Below are positions 54,151 through 62,714 of a DNA stretch of 64,000 bases, one piece after another. Source of the stretch: Sphingobacterium sp. GVS05A (GTDB lineage: Bacteria > Bacteroidota > Bacteroidia > Sphingobacteriales > Sphingobacteriaceae). The notes beneath the pieces are model-generated. The model had not been told where the DNA came from and did not search any database. It saw only the letters and a list, made by a program, of their open reading frames with translations. Position 1 is the stretch's first letter; each line of letters opens with the position of its first letter. Where the stretch lies: positions 310,001-374,000 of the forward strand of contig NZ_JAHXYR010000001.1 in the NCBI RefSeq assembly GCF_019969845.1. Reading direction: 5' to 3'. A program made the translations under genes and the position numbers.

Positions 54151-56196
54151 ATGACAAAAAAAATAGGCCTATTATCTTATTTAATTGGAATTTGTTTTCT
54201 AAGTTCAGCGCAAAACAATGCCGTAATCGCTGTTGATCAGCTACCGGTTGAAGGGAAGAATTTAAACTATATTAATAACCGTTTACCATTAAAACAGAAT
54301 GCGCTGCTGAAACTGCCTGTAGGTAGCATTGTTCCTCAAGGTTGGTTGGGGAAATATTTGGAATTACAGAAAAATGGCCTTACGGGACATTTGGGTGAGA
54401 TTAGCGCATGGTTATCCAAAAAAAACAACGCCTGGTTGAGTTCGGATGGAAAAGGAGACTACGGATGGGAGGAAGTTCCCTATTGGTTGAAAGGTTATGC
54501 AAATCTGGGCTATATTCTGAAAGATCCTAAAATAATAGCGGAATCAAAAATATGGTTGGAAGCAGCGATTAAAAGTCAACGGCCGGATGGATACTTTGGC
54601 CCCCTGATGCTGCGCAATAATAAACCGGATTTATGGGGCAATATGATTATGCTTTGGTGCTTGCAGTCCTATTACGAATATAGCGCTGATCCACGTGTTC
54701 TGACCTTAATGACCAATTATTTTAAGTGGCAGGCAAGTTTACCTGATAGTTTTTTTCTAAAAGATTATTGGGAGAACAGTCGTGGTGGAGACAATTTATT
54801 GTCAGTCTATTGGCTTTATAATAGGACGCAAGGGAATGAATGGCTTATGGATTTGGCCGATAAAATCCATCGCAATACAGCAAATTGGCGACAAAAGAAT
54901 GATTTACCCAATTGGCACAATGTCAATATAGCACAGTGTTTCAGGGAACCGGCTACCTACTATCTTAAGAGCCAATCAAGCGACGACCTGAAGGCGACCT
55001 ACGCTAATTTTCACTTTGTCAGGCAGGTATTCGGCCAGGTGCCGGGAGGCATGTTTGGTGCTGATGAAAATGCCCGCCCAGGATATACCGATCCACGGCA
55101 GGGCGTCGAAACCTGTGGTATGGTTGAACAAATGGCTTCCAATGAGATCCTGCTAGGGATAACAGGAGATCCTTTTTGGGCTGATCATGCTGAAGATGTG
55201 GCCTTCAATACATATCCCGCAGCTGTAACAGCAGATTTTAAGGCACTACGTTATATCACCAGCCCCAATATGAGTATTAGCGATAGCCATAATCATGCCC
55301 CGGGCATTGATAACAATGGTCCATTTTTGATGATGAATCCCTTTAGTTCACGTTGTTGCCAGCACAACCATAGTCAGGGATGGCCGTATTACGCAGAGCA
55401 TCTCTATATGGCAACAAACGATAATGGTGTTGCCGCGGTATTATATGCAGCATCCAATGCGGATGTTAAGGTCGGAAATAATCAAAAGATCCGAATTCAA
55501 CAAAGCTCTAATTATCCATTTGAAGAAGCTATTCGCTTTGTCATCGGAACAAATGGAAAGACAATTGATTTCCCATTTTACTTGCGGATTCCGGCTTGGG
55601 CAAAACAGGCACAGGTCAAAATTAATGGAAAGACACAGAACTTAGAATCGGGCGCGAAGTATATCCGGATCGATAGAAAATGGAAAGATGGAGATCAGGT
55701 TGAACTTTTGTTACCAATGTCCATCGAGTTGAATACCTGGACGGCAAATAAAAACGCCGTGAGTATTCAACGGGGACCATTGACCTATGCCTTGAAGATT
55801 AAAGAGAATTATGTACAAAAGGATAGTAAAGCTTCTGCTATTGGCGATTCAAAATGGCAGGAAACCGCTGATCCGACCAAATGGCCCTCCTATGAGATCC
55901 TACCGGCAAGTGATTGGAATTATGGTCTTGTTCAAAATCAGTTAACAGCACCGGATCAATTGAAGGTGGTTAAGCGGGCTTGGCCAAAAGATGCCTTCCC
56001 ATTCGAAGCGGACGCAGTACCGATTTCCATTATGGTCAAAGCAAAAAAAGTTGATGGTTGGAAAATAGATGAAAATGGATTGACAGGGGTATTGCCATTG
56101 AGCCCTGTAGCGAGTCAAGCTGCGGTACAGGAAGTAGAATTGATTCCAATGGGGGCAGCCCGTTTACGTATTGCGGCGTTTCCAACAGTAAAGTAA
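54151..56196 (+). CDS. GH127-like (DUF1680) beta-L-arabinofuranosidase family enzyme
   Basis: 681 residues with a signal peptide (GLLSYLIGICFLSSAQ). The (alpha/alpha)6 fold shows as KSQRPDGYFGPLMLRNNKPD and GWEEVPYWLKGYANLGYIL. The zinc-binding cysteine pattern of GH127 is partly visible: GVETCGMVEQMA with E320 and C322, and SSRCCQHNHSQGW with C402 and C403. GH127 members cleave beta-L-arabinofuranosides with a cysteine nucleophile; the HNH here replaces the usual PPN after the cysteine pair, so specificity could differ (GH127, GH146 and neighbours). Neighbouring GH2 and GH43 enzymes support an arabinose-containing substrate. Confidence 0.82.
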   Translation: MTKKIGLLSYLIGICFLSSAQNNAVIAVDQLPVEGKNLNYINNRLPLKQNALLKLPVGSIVPQGWLGKYLELQKNGLTGHLGEISAWLSKKNNAWLSSDGKGDYGWEEVPYWLKGYANLGYILKDPKIIAESKIWLEAAIKSQRPDGYFGPLMLRNNKPDLWGNMIMLWCLQSYYEYSADPRVLTLMTNYFKWQASLPDSFFLKDYWENSRGGDNLLSVYWLYNRTQGNEWLMDLADKIHRNTANWRQKNDLPNWHNVNIAQCFREPATYYLKSQSSDDLKATYANFHFVRQVFGQVPGGMFGADENARPGYTDPRQGVETCGMVEQMASNEILLGITGDPFWADHAEDVAFNTYPAAVTADFKALRYITSPNMSISDSHNHAPGIDNNGPFLMMNPFSSRCCQHNHSQGWPYYAEHLYMATNDNGVAAVLYAASNADVKVGNNQKIRIQQSSNYPFEEAIRFVIGTNGKTIDFPFYLRIPAWAKQAQVKINGKTQNLESGAKYIRIDRKWKDGDQVELLLPMSIELNTWTANKNAVSIQRGPLTYALKIKENYVQKDSKASAIGDSKWQETADPTKWPSYEILPASDWNYGLVQNQLTAPDQLKVVKRAWPKDAFPFEADAVPISIMVKAKKVDGWKIDENGLTGVLPLSPVASQAAVQEVELIPMGAARLRIAAFPTVK

Positions 56197-56225
56197 TTAA
56201 AGATATAAATGACATAACGATTTTT

Positions 56226-58070
56226 ATGATGAAGAAAACCTTATTTTTTGCCAGTCTGATGATGGCTGCTCAACTGAATTTTGCGCAGGAATGGAAACCT
56301 GTTGGTTCACGCATTCTGACGCCTTGGGGTGAAAAAGTAACAGCACAGAAGCCTCATCCAGAATACCCAAGACCGCAACTGGTGAGAACCAATAACTGGC
56401 AAAATTTAAACGGCTTATGGAAATATGCCATTACCCCAGTAAATACAAAAGAAATTCCACAGCAGTGGGATGGAAGTATTTTGGTTCCTTATGCTATAGA
56501 ATCGGCACTTTCTGGGGTAGGTAAGGAAGTTGGCAAGGATAAAGCCTTGTGGTATACGAATACGGTTACTTTGGACAAGTCTGTCAATAAAAACAATGTA
56601 TTGCTCCATTTTGGCGCGGTGGACTGGCAATGTGATGTATATGTAAATAATCAATTGGTCGGAAGACATGAAGGTGGTTTCGATCCTTTTACGATGGATG
56701 TGACCTCTTATCTCAAAAAAGGAGCCAAGCAGGAAATTGCTCTTCGTGTATGGGATCCTACCGATGATGGACCACAGCCGCGCGGTAAACAGGTTAACCG
56801 TCCCAATGGTATCTGGTATACACCGGTTACAGGGATATGGCAAACGGTATGGTTAGAAAGTGTACCACAGTCTTACATTGTGAAAACAAAACAGACACCA
56901 AGATTAGATGAAGGTGTACTTGCCTTTCAGGCCACAGTAGCAGGTAGTCAAGCGGGTGATCAGATCAAAGTTCGCGCATTAAATGGAACACAAGTTATTA
57001 AAGAGCAAGTGGGGCAACCAAATACGGCCTTTGATCTTTCTGTCCCAAATTTGGAAGCCTGGTCACCGAGTAATCCAAAACTATATGATCTGGAAATTCA
57101 GTTACTTCGCAAGGGTAAAGTCATTGATCAAGCAAAAAGCTATTTTGCCATGCGTAAGATTTCAATGGAAAAGGACGAAAATGGGATACAACGCATGCTG
57201 TTGAACAACAAGTTTACCTTTCAATACGGACCACTTGATCAGGGCTGGTGGCCCGATGGCTTGCATACGGCTCCTACGGATGAAGCTTTAAAATTTGATG
57301 TGATCAAGACAAAAGAAATGGGTTTTAATATGATCCGTAAGCATATTAAAGTTGAACCCGCACGCTGGTATCGCTATTGTGATAGCATCGGTATGCTTGT
57401 GTGGCAGGATATGCCAAGTGGTGACCTGGGGGGAAATCATTGGGATATGCAACCTGGAAAAATATCAGGTGGAAATCGGGATAAAGTGCGTTCGCAGGAG
57501 TCTGAAGGATACTACAGAAAAGAATGGAAGACCATCATGGACGTACTACACAATTACCCGAGCATTGTGATCTGGGTACCTTTTAACGAAGCTTGGGGCC
57601 AGTTTAAGACAAAGGAGATTACCGAATGGACAATGGCCAATGACCCTTCCCGATTGGTAAACAGTGCCAGTGGTGGTAATTTTATGGAAACAGGTCATAT
57701 ACTGGATATACACAATTACCCGGATGCAGCGATGCCGGATCCAAAATTATTTGGTGCAAACCAGGTGCTGGCACTGGGCGAATTTGGTGGACTGGGGCTG
57801 CCCATAGATGGTCATTCCTGGCAGCAAAAGGATAACTGGGGCTACCAGAGCTTTAAAAATAAAACCGAACTTCTCGAACGATATAAGCAACTGATCCGTG
57901 ATCTGACACGACTAATTCCAATGGGATTGTCGGCAGCTGTTTATACACAGACGACAGATGTGGAGGTGGAAACCAATGGTTTAATGACCTACGATCGTAA
58001 GGTGGTAAAAATGCCTGAAGCGGAATTAAATACTGCCCATCAGGCCTTATATCAAGCGCCAACGAAGTAA
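56226..58070 (+). CDS. GH2 family glycoside hydrolase, secreted
   Basis: 614 residues with a signal peptide (TLFFASLMMAAQLNFAQ). Domain order: jelly-roll sugar-binding domain (~55-215, YPRPQLVRTNNWQNLNGLWK, DVYVNNQLVGRHEGGFDPFT), immunoglobulin-like domain (~215-310), then the TIM barrel with MGFNMIRKHIK. General acid/base Glu455 lies in IWVPFNEAWGQF, and the nucleophile Glu519 is in VLALGEFGGLG. The family includes beta-galactosidases, beta-mannosidases, beta-glucuronidases and alpha-L-arabinopyranosidases; the sub-specificity is not decidable here. It is 29 bp behind the GH127-like gene. Confidence 0.9.
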   Translation: MMKKTLFFASLMMAAQLNFAQEWKPVGSRILTPWGEKVTAQKPHPEYPRPQLVRTNNWQNLNGLWKYAITPVNTKEIPQQWDGSILVPYAIESALSGVGKEVGKDKALWYTNTVTLDKSVNKNNVLLHFGAVDWQCDVYVNNQLVGRHEGGFDPFTMDVTSYLKKGAKQEIALRVWDPTDDGPQPRGKQVNRPNGIWYTPVTGIWQTVWLESVPQSYIVKTKQTPRLDEGVLAFQATVAGSQAGDQIKVRALNGTQVIKEQVGQPNTAFDLSVPNLEAWSPSNPKLYDLEIQLLRKGKVIDQAKSYFAMRKISMEKDENGIQRMLLNNKFTFQYGPLDQGWWPDGLHTAPTDEALKFDVIKTKEMGFNMIRKHIKVEPARWYRYCDSIGMLVWQDMPSGDLGGNHWDMQPGKISGGNRDKVRSQESEGYYRKEWKTIMDVLHNYPSIVIWVPFNEAWGQFKTKEITEWTMANDPSRLVNSASGGNFMETGHILDIHNYPDAAMPDPKLFGANQVLALGEFGGLGLPIDGHSWQQKDNWGYQSFKNKTELLERYKQLIRDLTRLIPMGLSAAVYTQTTDVEVETNGLMTYDRKVVKMPEAELNTAHQALYQAPTK

Positions 58071-58172
58071 GTCAGTCAATGTTTGTACTCTATCAATGGA
58101 GATTGTAGTAGGATAGAAATAATTTTTCGGATACAATGTGTGGACATATCGGGATAAAATAAAAATAATAGC

Positions 58173-59264
58173 ATGTTACAGTCAATGTTGCTAAAATATT
58201 GGAGTGGAGTTTTGTGCCTGTGCCTGTTGAACTCTTGCAGAAGTTCTTCAGGTTCAGGTGCACAAACTGTACAGACCACAAGGGCATTCGTAAAGAAGAC
58301 GACCTATATAAATCCTGTTTTTGAACCGATACTTGCGGATCCTACAGTAGTACGCAATCCGCAGAATAAATTATTTTATGCTTATGGAACGGCGGACAAC
58401 TGGAGTGATGGCAAAGGGCAGCGTCTAGTTTCTATTTTGCAATCAAAAGATTTGGCGCATTGGACCTGGATCGGGACAGCATTTTCGGCCAAACCAAACT
58501 GGAAATCAGAAGGTGGGATTTGGGCCCCTGATGTGGTATTATTGAACGGAAAATATGTGATGTACTATGCGTACTCCACCTGGGGTGATCCTAATCCAGG
58601 TATTGGAGTAGCTGTAGCGGACAAACCCGAAGGGCCATTTGTAGATCGGGGCAAACTGTTCGATAGTAAATCAATCGATGTGCCTAATTCGATAGATCCC
58701 TATTTTTTTAGGGAAAAGAACCATAACTACCTCTTCTGGGGAAGTTTTAGCGATGCCAGTACACAAGGAACTTATGGAGTACCTCTGGATAAAGAAGGAA
58801 CGCAAGTACCAGATTTGAATAAGAAATTTAAAGTTGCGGCTGGTGATTTTGAAGCAGTGGTGATCCATAAAAGAAAAGACTATTATTACTTTATCGGTTC
58901 AAAGGGATCCTGTTGCGAAGGTGAAAAAAGTAGTTACCACGTACTCGTTGGCCGGTCAAAAAAAATGATGGGACCTTATTTGGATCGGGAGGGACGTGAT
59001 CTAACCCAAAGGGGAAGCGGAACCTTATTGCTGAAAGGGAATGATAAATTTGTCGGGACAGGGCATACCTCCCGGATTATAACCGATGATCAGGGCAATG
59101 ACTGGTTACTTTATCACGCTATGGATCCTAAAAGGCCACGCGTTTCTACAGGTGGTAATCGCCGCATGCTATTATTGGATCAGGTAATTTGGAAAGAAGA
59201 TTGGCCGATGATTGAAGGCGAGACAAGCAGTGTCATCGCGAAAAAGGCTCCGATATTTAAATAG
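58173..59264 (+). CDS. GH43 family glycoside hydrolase, lipoprotein
   Basis: 363 residues with a lipobox (LCLLNSC, Cys22) from the ATG at 58173. The five-bladed propeller catalytic triad is complete: D56 in ILADPTVV (base), D175 in NSIDPYFF (pKa modulator) and E227 in GDFEAVV (acid). GIWAPDVVLLNGKYVMYYAY is the typical segment between the first two. Family members are mainly arabinofuranosidases, arabinanases or xylosidases. Being lipidated it is probably surface or periplasmic. Last gene of the CAZyme operon. Confidence 0.92.
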   Translation: MLQSMLLKYWSGVLCLCLLNSCRSSSGSGAQTVQTTRAFVKKTTYINPVFEPILADPTVVRNPQNKLFYAYGTADNWSDGKGQRLVSILQSKDLAHWTWIGTAFSAKPNWKSEGGIWAPDVVLLNGKYVMYYAYSTWGDPNPGIGVAVADKPEGPFVDRGKLFDSKSIDVPNSIDPYFFREKNHNYLFWGSFSDASTQGTYGVPLDKEGTQVPDLNKKFKVAAGDFEAVVIHKRKDYYYFIGSKGSCCEGEKSSYHVLVGRSKKMMGPYLDREGRDLTQRGSGTLLLKGNDKFVGTGHTSRIITDDQGNDWLLYHAMDPKRPRVSTGGNRRMLLLDQVIWKEDWPMIEGETSSVIAKKAPIFK

Positions 59265-59449
59265 ATCTTAAAGTAATAGTTGATTAACCTTATAACCGTA
59301 ATTGGGCAAATACTTCATCCCTATTGCAGTTTTCACGAGAAAATATGGCTGCTGAATCAAATGCAAGTGTATTGTTAACCTGACTATTTTTTTCGTACTT
59401 ACTGTTATTATATGTCGATAAACCTATTCGCAGATGCTTCCGTAGACGA

Positions 59450-60397
59450 TTAGCTTAAATGCTGGTCCAGCCATTGATCAATGAACTGAAAGACTTCTTC
59501 CCTGCAATCTTCGTTGAGTATTTCGTGACGCATGCCTTCGTACAGTTTCACAGTAATATCGGTCTGTCCCTGCAGACTTAATTGGGTGGCGGTTTGTTCC
59601 ACTCCCTTTCCGAAATCACCAATAGGGTCATCCTGTCCACTAATAAATAATAGGGGTAAACCTTTCGGAATGCGTTTTGTCAGTTCTTTATCTGTCGCGC
59701 GTAGCGATAAACTCAATACGGTATAAAAGCCATTGTTCGTAAATAAACCACCACATAAAGGATCTTCGATAAAAGCAATGCGATTCGCTTTGTTGACACT
59801 CAGCCAATTGCTATTATTTTGATTGGGTTCATTTTTAAATCCGGCATTATTACGCTGATCAAATATGCTGTTAATCAATCGGCTTCGTTTTTTAGGTGCA
59901 AAGGAGTTGAGAACAGCCAACAGCATACGAAAAGCGGTGGATCCCTTTTGTCGCGCGCCCGTCCCAACGATTATTGCCCCTTTAAAACGATCTCCTGCTT
60001 GTTGTAAAGCACAGCGGGTAACAAAAGATCCCATTGAATGCCCCAAGATAAAATGCGGTTGATTGGGATAGCCTTGTTGCAAGACAGAGCTCATTGTTAA
60101 CGCATCCTGTACCAATTGTTCCGCTGGATCGGATTGTTGAAAATACCCTAATCCATCTGTATTAACGGCCGTCTTCCCATGCCCCAACTGATCATAGCTT
60201 AGTACAGCAAAACCACGGTCAGCCAGATGATTGGCAAGCATTTGATACCGGCCACTATGTTCCTGCATGCCATGAACAATCAATATTGTCGCTAATACCT
60301 TTTGGTTCACAGGTTCAAATATACTGTAGAAGAGTTTATGGCTTGGTTTACCTTCAAAAGAACTTATTGGAAAAAGATTGGACGATACCGTATTCAT
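59450..60397 (-). CDS. Alpha/beta hydrolase, monoacylglycerol lipase-like
   Basis: 315 residues. The nucleophile elbow is GHSMGSF, the oxyanion-hole motif is VHGMQEHSGRY (HGMxEHxxRY type of lysophospholipase/monoacylglycerol lipase), the catalytic Asp is in FISGQDDPIGDF and the His in YEGMRHEILNE. The FNLSYDQLGHG-like segment VLSYDQLGHGKT also matches. No signal peptide, so cytoplasmic. It is divergent from the ankyrin gene and seems unrelated to the neighbouring CAZyme operon. Substrate: a long-chain monoacylglycerol or related ester. Confidence 0.92.
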   Translation of the reverse strand: MNTVSSNLFPISSFEGKPSHKLFYSIFEPVNQKVLATILIVHGMQEHSGRYQMLANHLADRGFAVLSYDQLGHGKTAVNTDGLGYFQQSDPAEQLVQDALTMSSVLQQGYPNQPHFILGHSMGSFVTRCALQQAGDRFKGAIIVGTGARQKGSTAFRMLLAVLNSFAPKKRSRLINSIFDQRNNAGFKNEPNQNNSNWLSVNKANRIAFIEDPLCGGLFTNNGFYTVLSLSLRATDKELTKRIPKGLPLLFISGQDDPIGDFGKGVEQTATQLSLQGQTDITVKLYEGMRHEILNEDCREEVFQFIDQWLDQHLS

Positions 60398-60544
60398 TAT
60401 GTCGCTTCCTTAGTGTTTGTGTAAACTAAGATAATTTTGTTGGATTTGCAAGCTGGGCTTGTCGGGTTTGGATAAAAAAATCCCAAAGAGGTGTATAATG
60501 AGCAAATTTAGCCCGTATTAATTTTTTAGTATCAGAATATTTTT

Positions 60545-60552
60545 TAGATTTG
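60545..60552 (+). promoter_or_regulatory. -7 promoter box (TAGATTTG) upstream of the ankyrin-protein gene
   Basis: TAGATTTG fits TAnnTTTG and would give a leader of ~150 nt before the ATG at 60707. A second imperfect box (TAATATTTG) lies near 60597-60605. The rest of this 309-bp divergent region (60398-60706) shows no other feature. Confidence 0.4.
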
Positions 60553-60706
60553 CAGTAATTTAGAATTAATTTAAATAAGCGATTAGTTCTTCGGTTTAAT
60601 ATTTGTATTCAGCTGAGGTTAGCAAGAGCCATACGATATTCACAAACAGCTAGCGGGAATAGCGATTGTTCATGATGACTTCATTATCAATAAAAAATAC
60701 GTTCTA

Positions 60707-62218
60707 ATGAAAAAGACACTTTTAGCAGCTTTACTTTTAGCGGCATCTTATGCCCAAGCACAAACAAACTCATTGATGAATGGTGAGTTTTGGAAAGGTA
60801 AACCTACTTTGGCTACAGTTAAGGAGGAAATTACAAAAGGAAATAGCCCTTCACAACCTAATTCGGCATCTTTTGATCCCGTAACGATGGCAATCCTAAA
60901 TGGAGCTCCGACAGATGTTGTCAAATTCATGATTGAACAAGAAGGGAACAGTGTAACGAAGAAAACACACCATAGCCGGAGCTATCTGCATTGGGCGGCT
61001 TCAAGTGGTAATACTGAGTTGGTGGATTATCTAATTGCAAAAGGTTCCGATGTGAACTACCAAGATAGCCATGGCTACCCGATCGTTGCCTACGCTGCGT
61101 CGACAGGAAATACCAATACCGCTGTTTATGATGCTTTATTTAAAGCTGGAGTAGACCCAAAACAAAAATATGAAGGCGGAGCCACGTTAATGATGCTGGC
61201 GGCTTCTGCTGATAAAGATCTTGCATTGACAGATTACTTTATCAAGAAGGGACTTTCTATACAAGATAAAGATGAATACGGCCGTGTCGTTACGGATTAT
61301 GCAGCGAAATTAGGTAACATGCCATTGGTCGAAAAGTTTATCGCCCGTGGTGTAAAACCGACAAACAATGCGTTGTTTTTTGCTACACAGGGATCCAGAC
61401 AAGCATCAAATGGACTGGAGACCTATACCTATTTGGTAGAGAAACTGAAATTAGATCCTAAGGCCATCAATAAAGACGGTGCGACTTTATTGCATGCGCT
61501 TGTACGCCGCCCAGATATGGCGGTGATCAATTACTTTTTAAATAAGGGAGTTGATGTTGCAAAAGCGGATAACGAAGGCAATACAGCGCTTATGGTTGCG
61601 GCGAATGGCAAAGACGCAAAATTAGTGGAACTGCTACTTTCCAAAGCAAAGAATGTGAATGCTGTGAATGAGAAAGGTGAATCTGCATTGACCAAGGCGG
61701 TGGGTAATGGTACAGCTGAGGTCGCAGCGCTCTTGATTAAAAATGGTGCCGATACCAAATTATTGGACAAGGATGGTAACAACTTAGCTGTTTATTGGTT
61801 TAATTCTTTCAAAGAAGCTCCGCAGGGTGGACGCCCACAACAGGCTGCGCAATCCAATAGCCCTCAGGTAGATGATTTTAAAGAAAAATTAGGTGTGCTT
61901 AAAGCAGGAGGATTGGATGTCGTAGCACCACAGAAAAATGGTAGTACACTCTATCACTTGGCTGTAGCCAAGGAAAATTCAAACTTGATCCAGAAAGCAA
62001 GCGAATTGGGGGTAGACATCAATGCACAGGATAAAGAAGGAACAACTGCACTACATAAAGCAGCTTTGATTGCCAAAGACGATTCATTATTGAAAACACT
62101 GGTCGCTTTGGGAGCAAAAAAAGAACTGAAAACCGAATTTGATGAAACCGCATACGATTTGGCCAAAGAAAATGACTTTTTGTCAAAAGGAAATGTACAG
62201 TTGGACTTTTTAAAATAA
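60707..62218 (+). CDS. Exported ankyrin-repeat protein
   Basis: 503 residues with a signal peptide ([15 protein letters not shown]). From ~50 onward it consists of tandem ankyrin repeats: [97 protein letters not shown] and [20 protein letters not shown]. These scaffold protein-protein contacts; here it would be in the periplasm. It is 4 bp before the DUF2271 gene and in line with a PepSY-flavodoxin reductase, so it may assemble or inhibit that redox system. The exact partner is unknown. Confidence 0.87.
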   Translation: MKKTLLAALLLAASYAQAQTNSLMNGEFWKGKPTLATVKEEITKGNSPSQPNSASFDPVTMAILNGAPTDVVKFMIEQEGNSVTKKTHHSRSYLHWAASSGNTELVDYLIAKGSDVNYQDSHGYPIVAYAASTGNTNTAVYDALFKAGVDPKQKYEGGATLMMLAASADKDLALTDYFIKKGLSIQDKDEYGRVVTDYAAKLGNMPLVEKFIARGVKPTNNALFFATQGSRQASNGLETYTYLVEKLKLDPKAINKDGATLLHALVRRPDMAVINYFLNKGVDVAKADNEGNTALMVAANGKDAKLVELLLSKAKNVNAVNEKGESALTKAVGNGTAEVAALLIKNGADTKLLDKDGNNLAVYWFNSFKEAPQGGRPQQAAQSNSPQVDDFKEKLGVLKAGGLDVVAPQKNGSTLYHLAVAKENSNLIQKASELGVDINAQDKEGTTALHKAALIAKDDSLLKTLVALGAKKELKTEFDETAYDLAKENDFLSKGNVQLDFLK

Positions 62219-62222
62219 TAAG

Positions 62223-62708
62223 ATGAATACTATAATTAAGATCGCGCTAATCACACTTTTGTTTTCTGCAGTTTCTGCCAGCACATTTGCCCAAACGGGT
62301 AAGTATAAATGTATGATTCAAATGAACGCTTATCAAGGGGAGGGAGCTTATGTTGTTATTTCACTCATAAACCCGAAGGGAGCATACGAAAAAACACTTG
62401 CCGTATTGGGGCCAGATAAACAATGGTATAACACATTGAAAGAATGGTATAAATTTCAGGCTAAAACCAAAGAAAAGCTGAGTGCAGTGACTGGTGCTTC
62501 TGTTGGTGGAGGTGACCGTGCGATGCGTACCTTGGAAATAGATGAGTCTAAATTCAACAAAGGGTATAAACTTCGCTTTGAATCCGCTGTCGAAGAACAG
62601 AAATATCATACTTCAGATGTAGAAATCCCATTAACGAAAGAGGCTATTACTGAAAAAGCAAATGGTAAGGGATACATTAAGCTTGTCAAATTAAATAAAG
62701 TACAATAA
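62223..62708 (+). CDS. DUF2271 domain periplasmic protein
   Basis: 161 residues with a signal peptide (IALITLLFSAVSASTFAQ). The mature protein is a compact beta domain: YKCMIQMNAYQGEGAYVVIS, LAVLGPDKQWYNTLKEWYKF and the loop GASVGGGDRAMRTLEIDES. These match the DUF2271 pattern (YxGEGAY..L.N..G.Y..TL...G...WY..L..WW). Members are usually coded beside PepSY-type membrane reductases and ApbE; their role is unknown, perhaps carrying a redox cofactor or sensing metal. It is 4 bp after the ankyrin gene and 6 bp before the reductase. Confidence 0.82.
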   Translation: MNTIIKIALITLLFSAVSASTFAQTGKYKCMIQMNAYQGEGAYVVISLINPKGAYEKTLAVLGPDKQWYNTLKEWYKFQAKTKEKLSAVTGASVGGGDRAMRTLEIDESKFNKGYKLRFESAVEEQKYHTSDVEIPLTKEAITEKANGKGYIKLVKLNKVQ

Positions 62709-62714
62709 GAAAAA

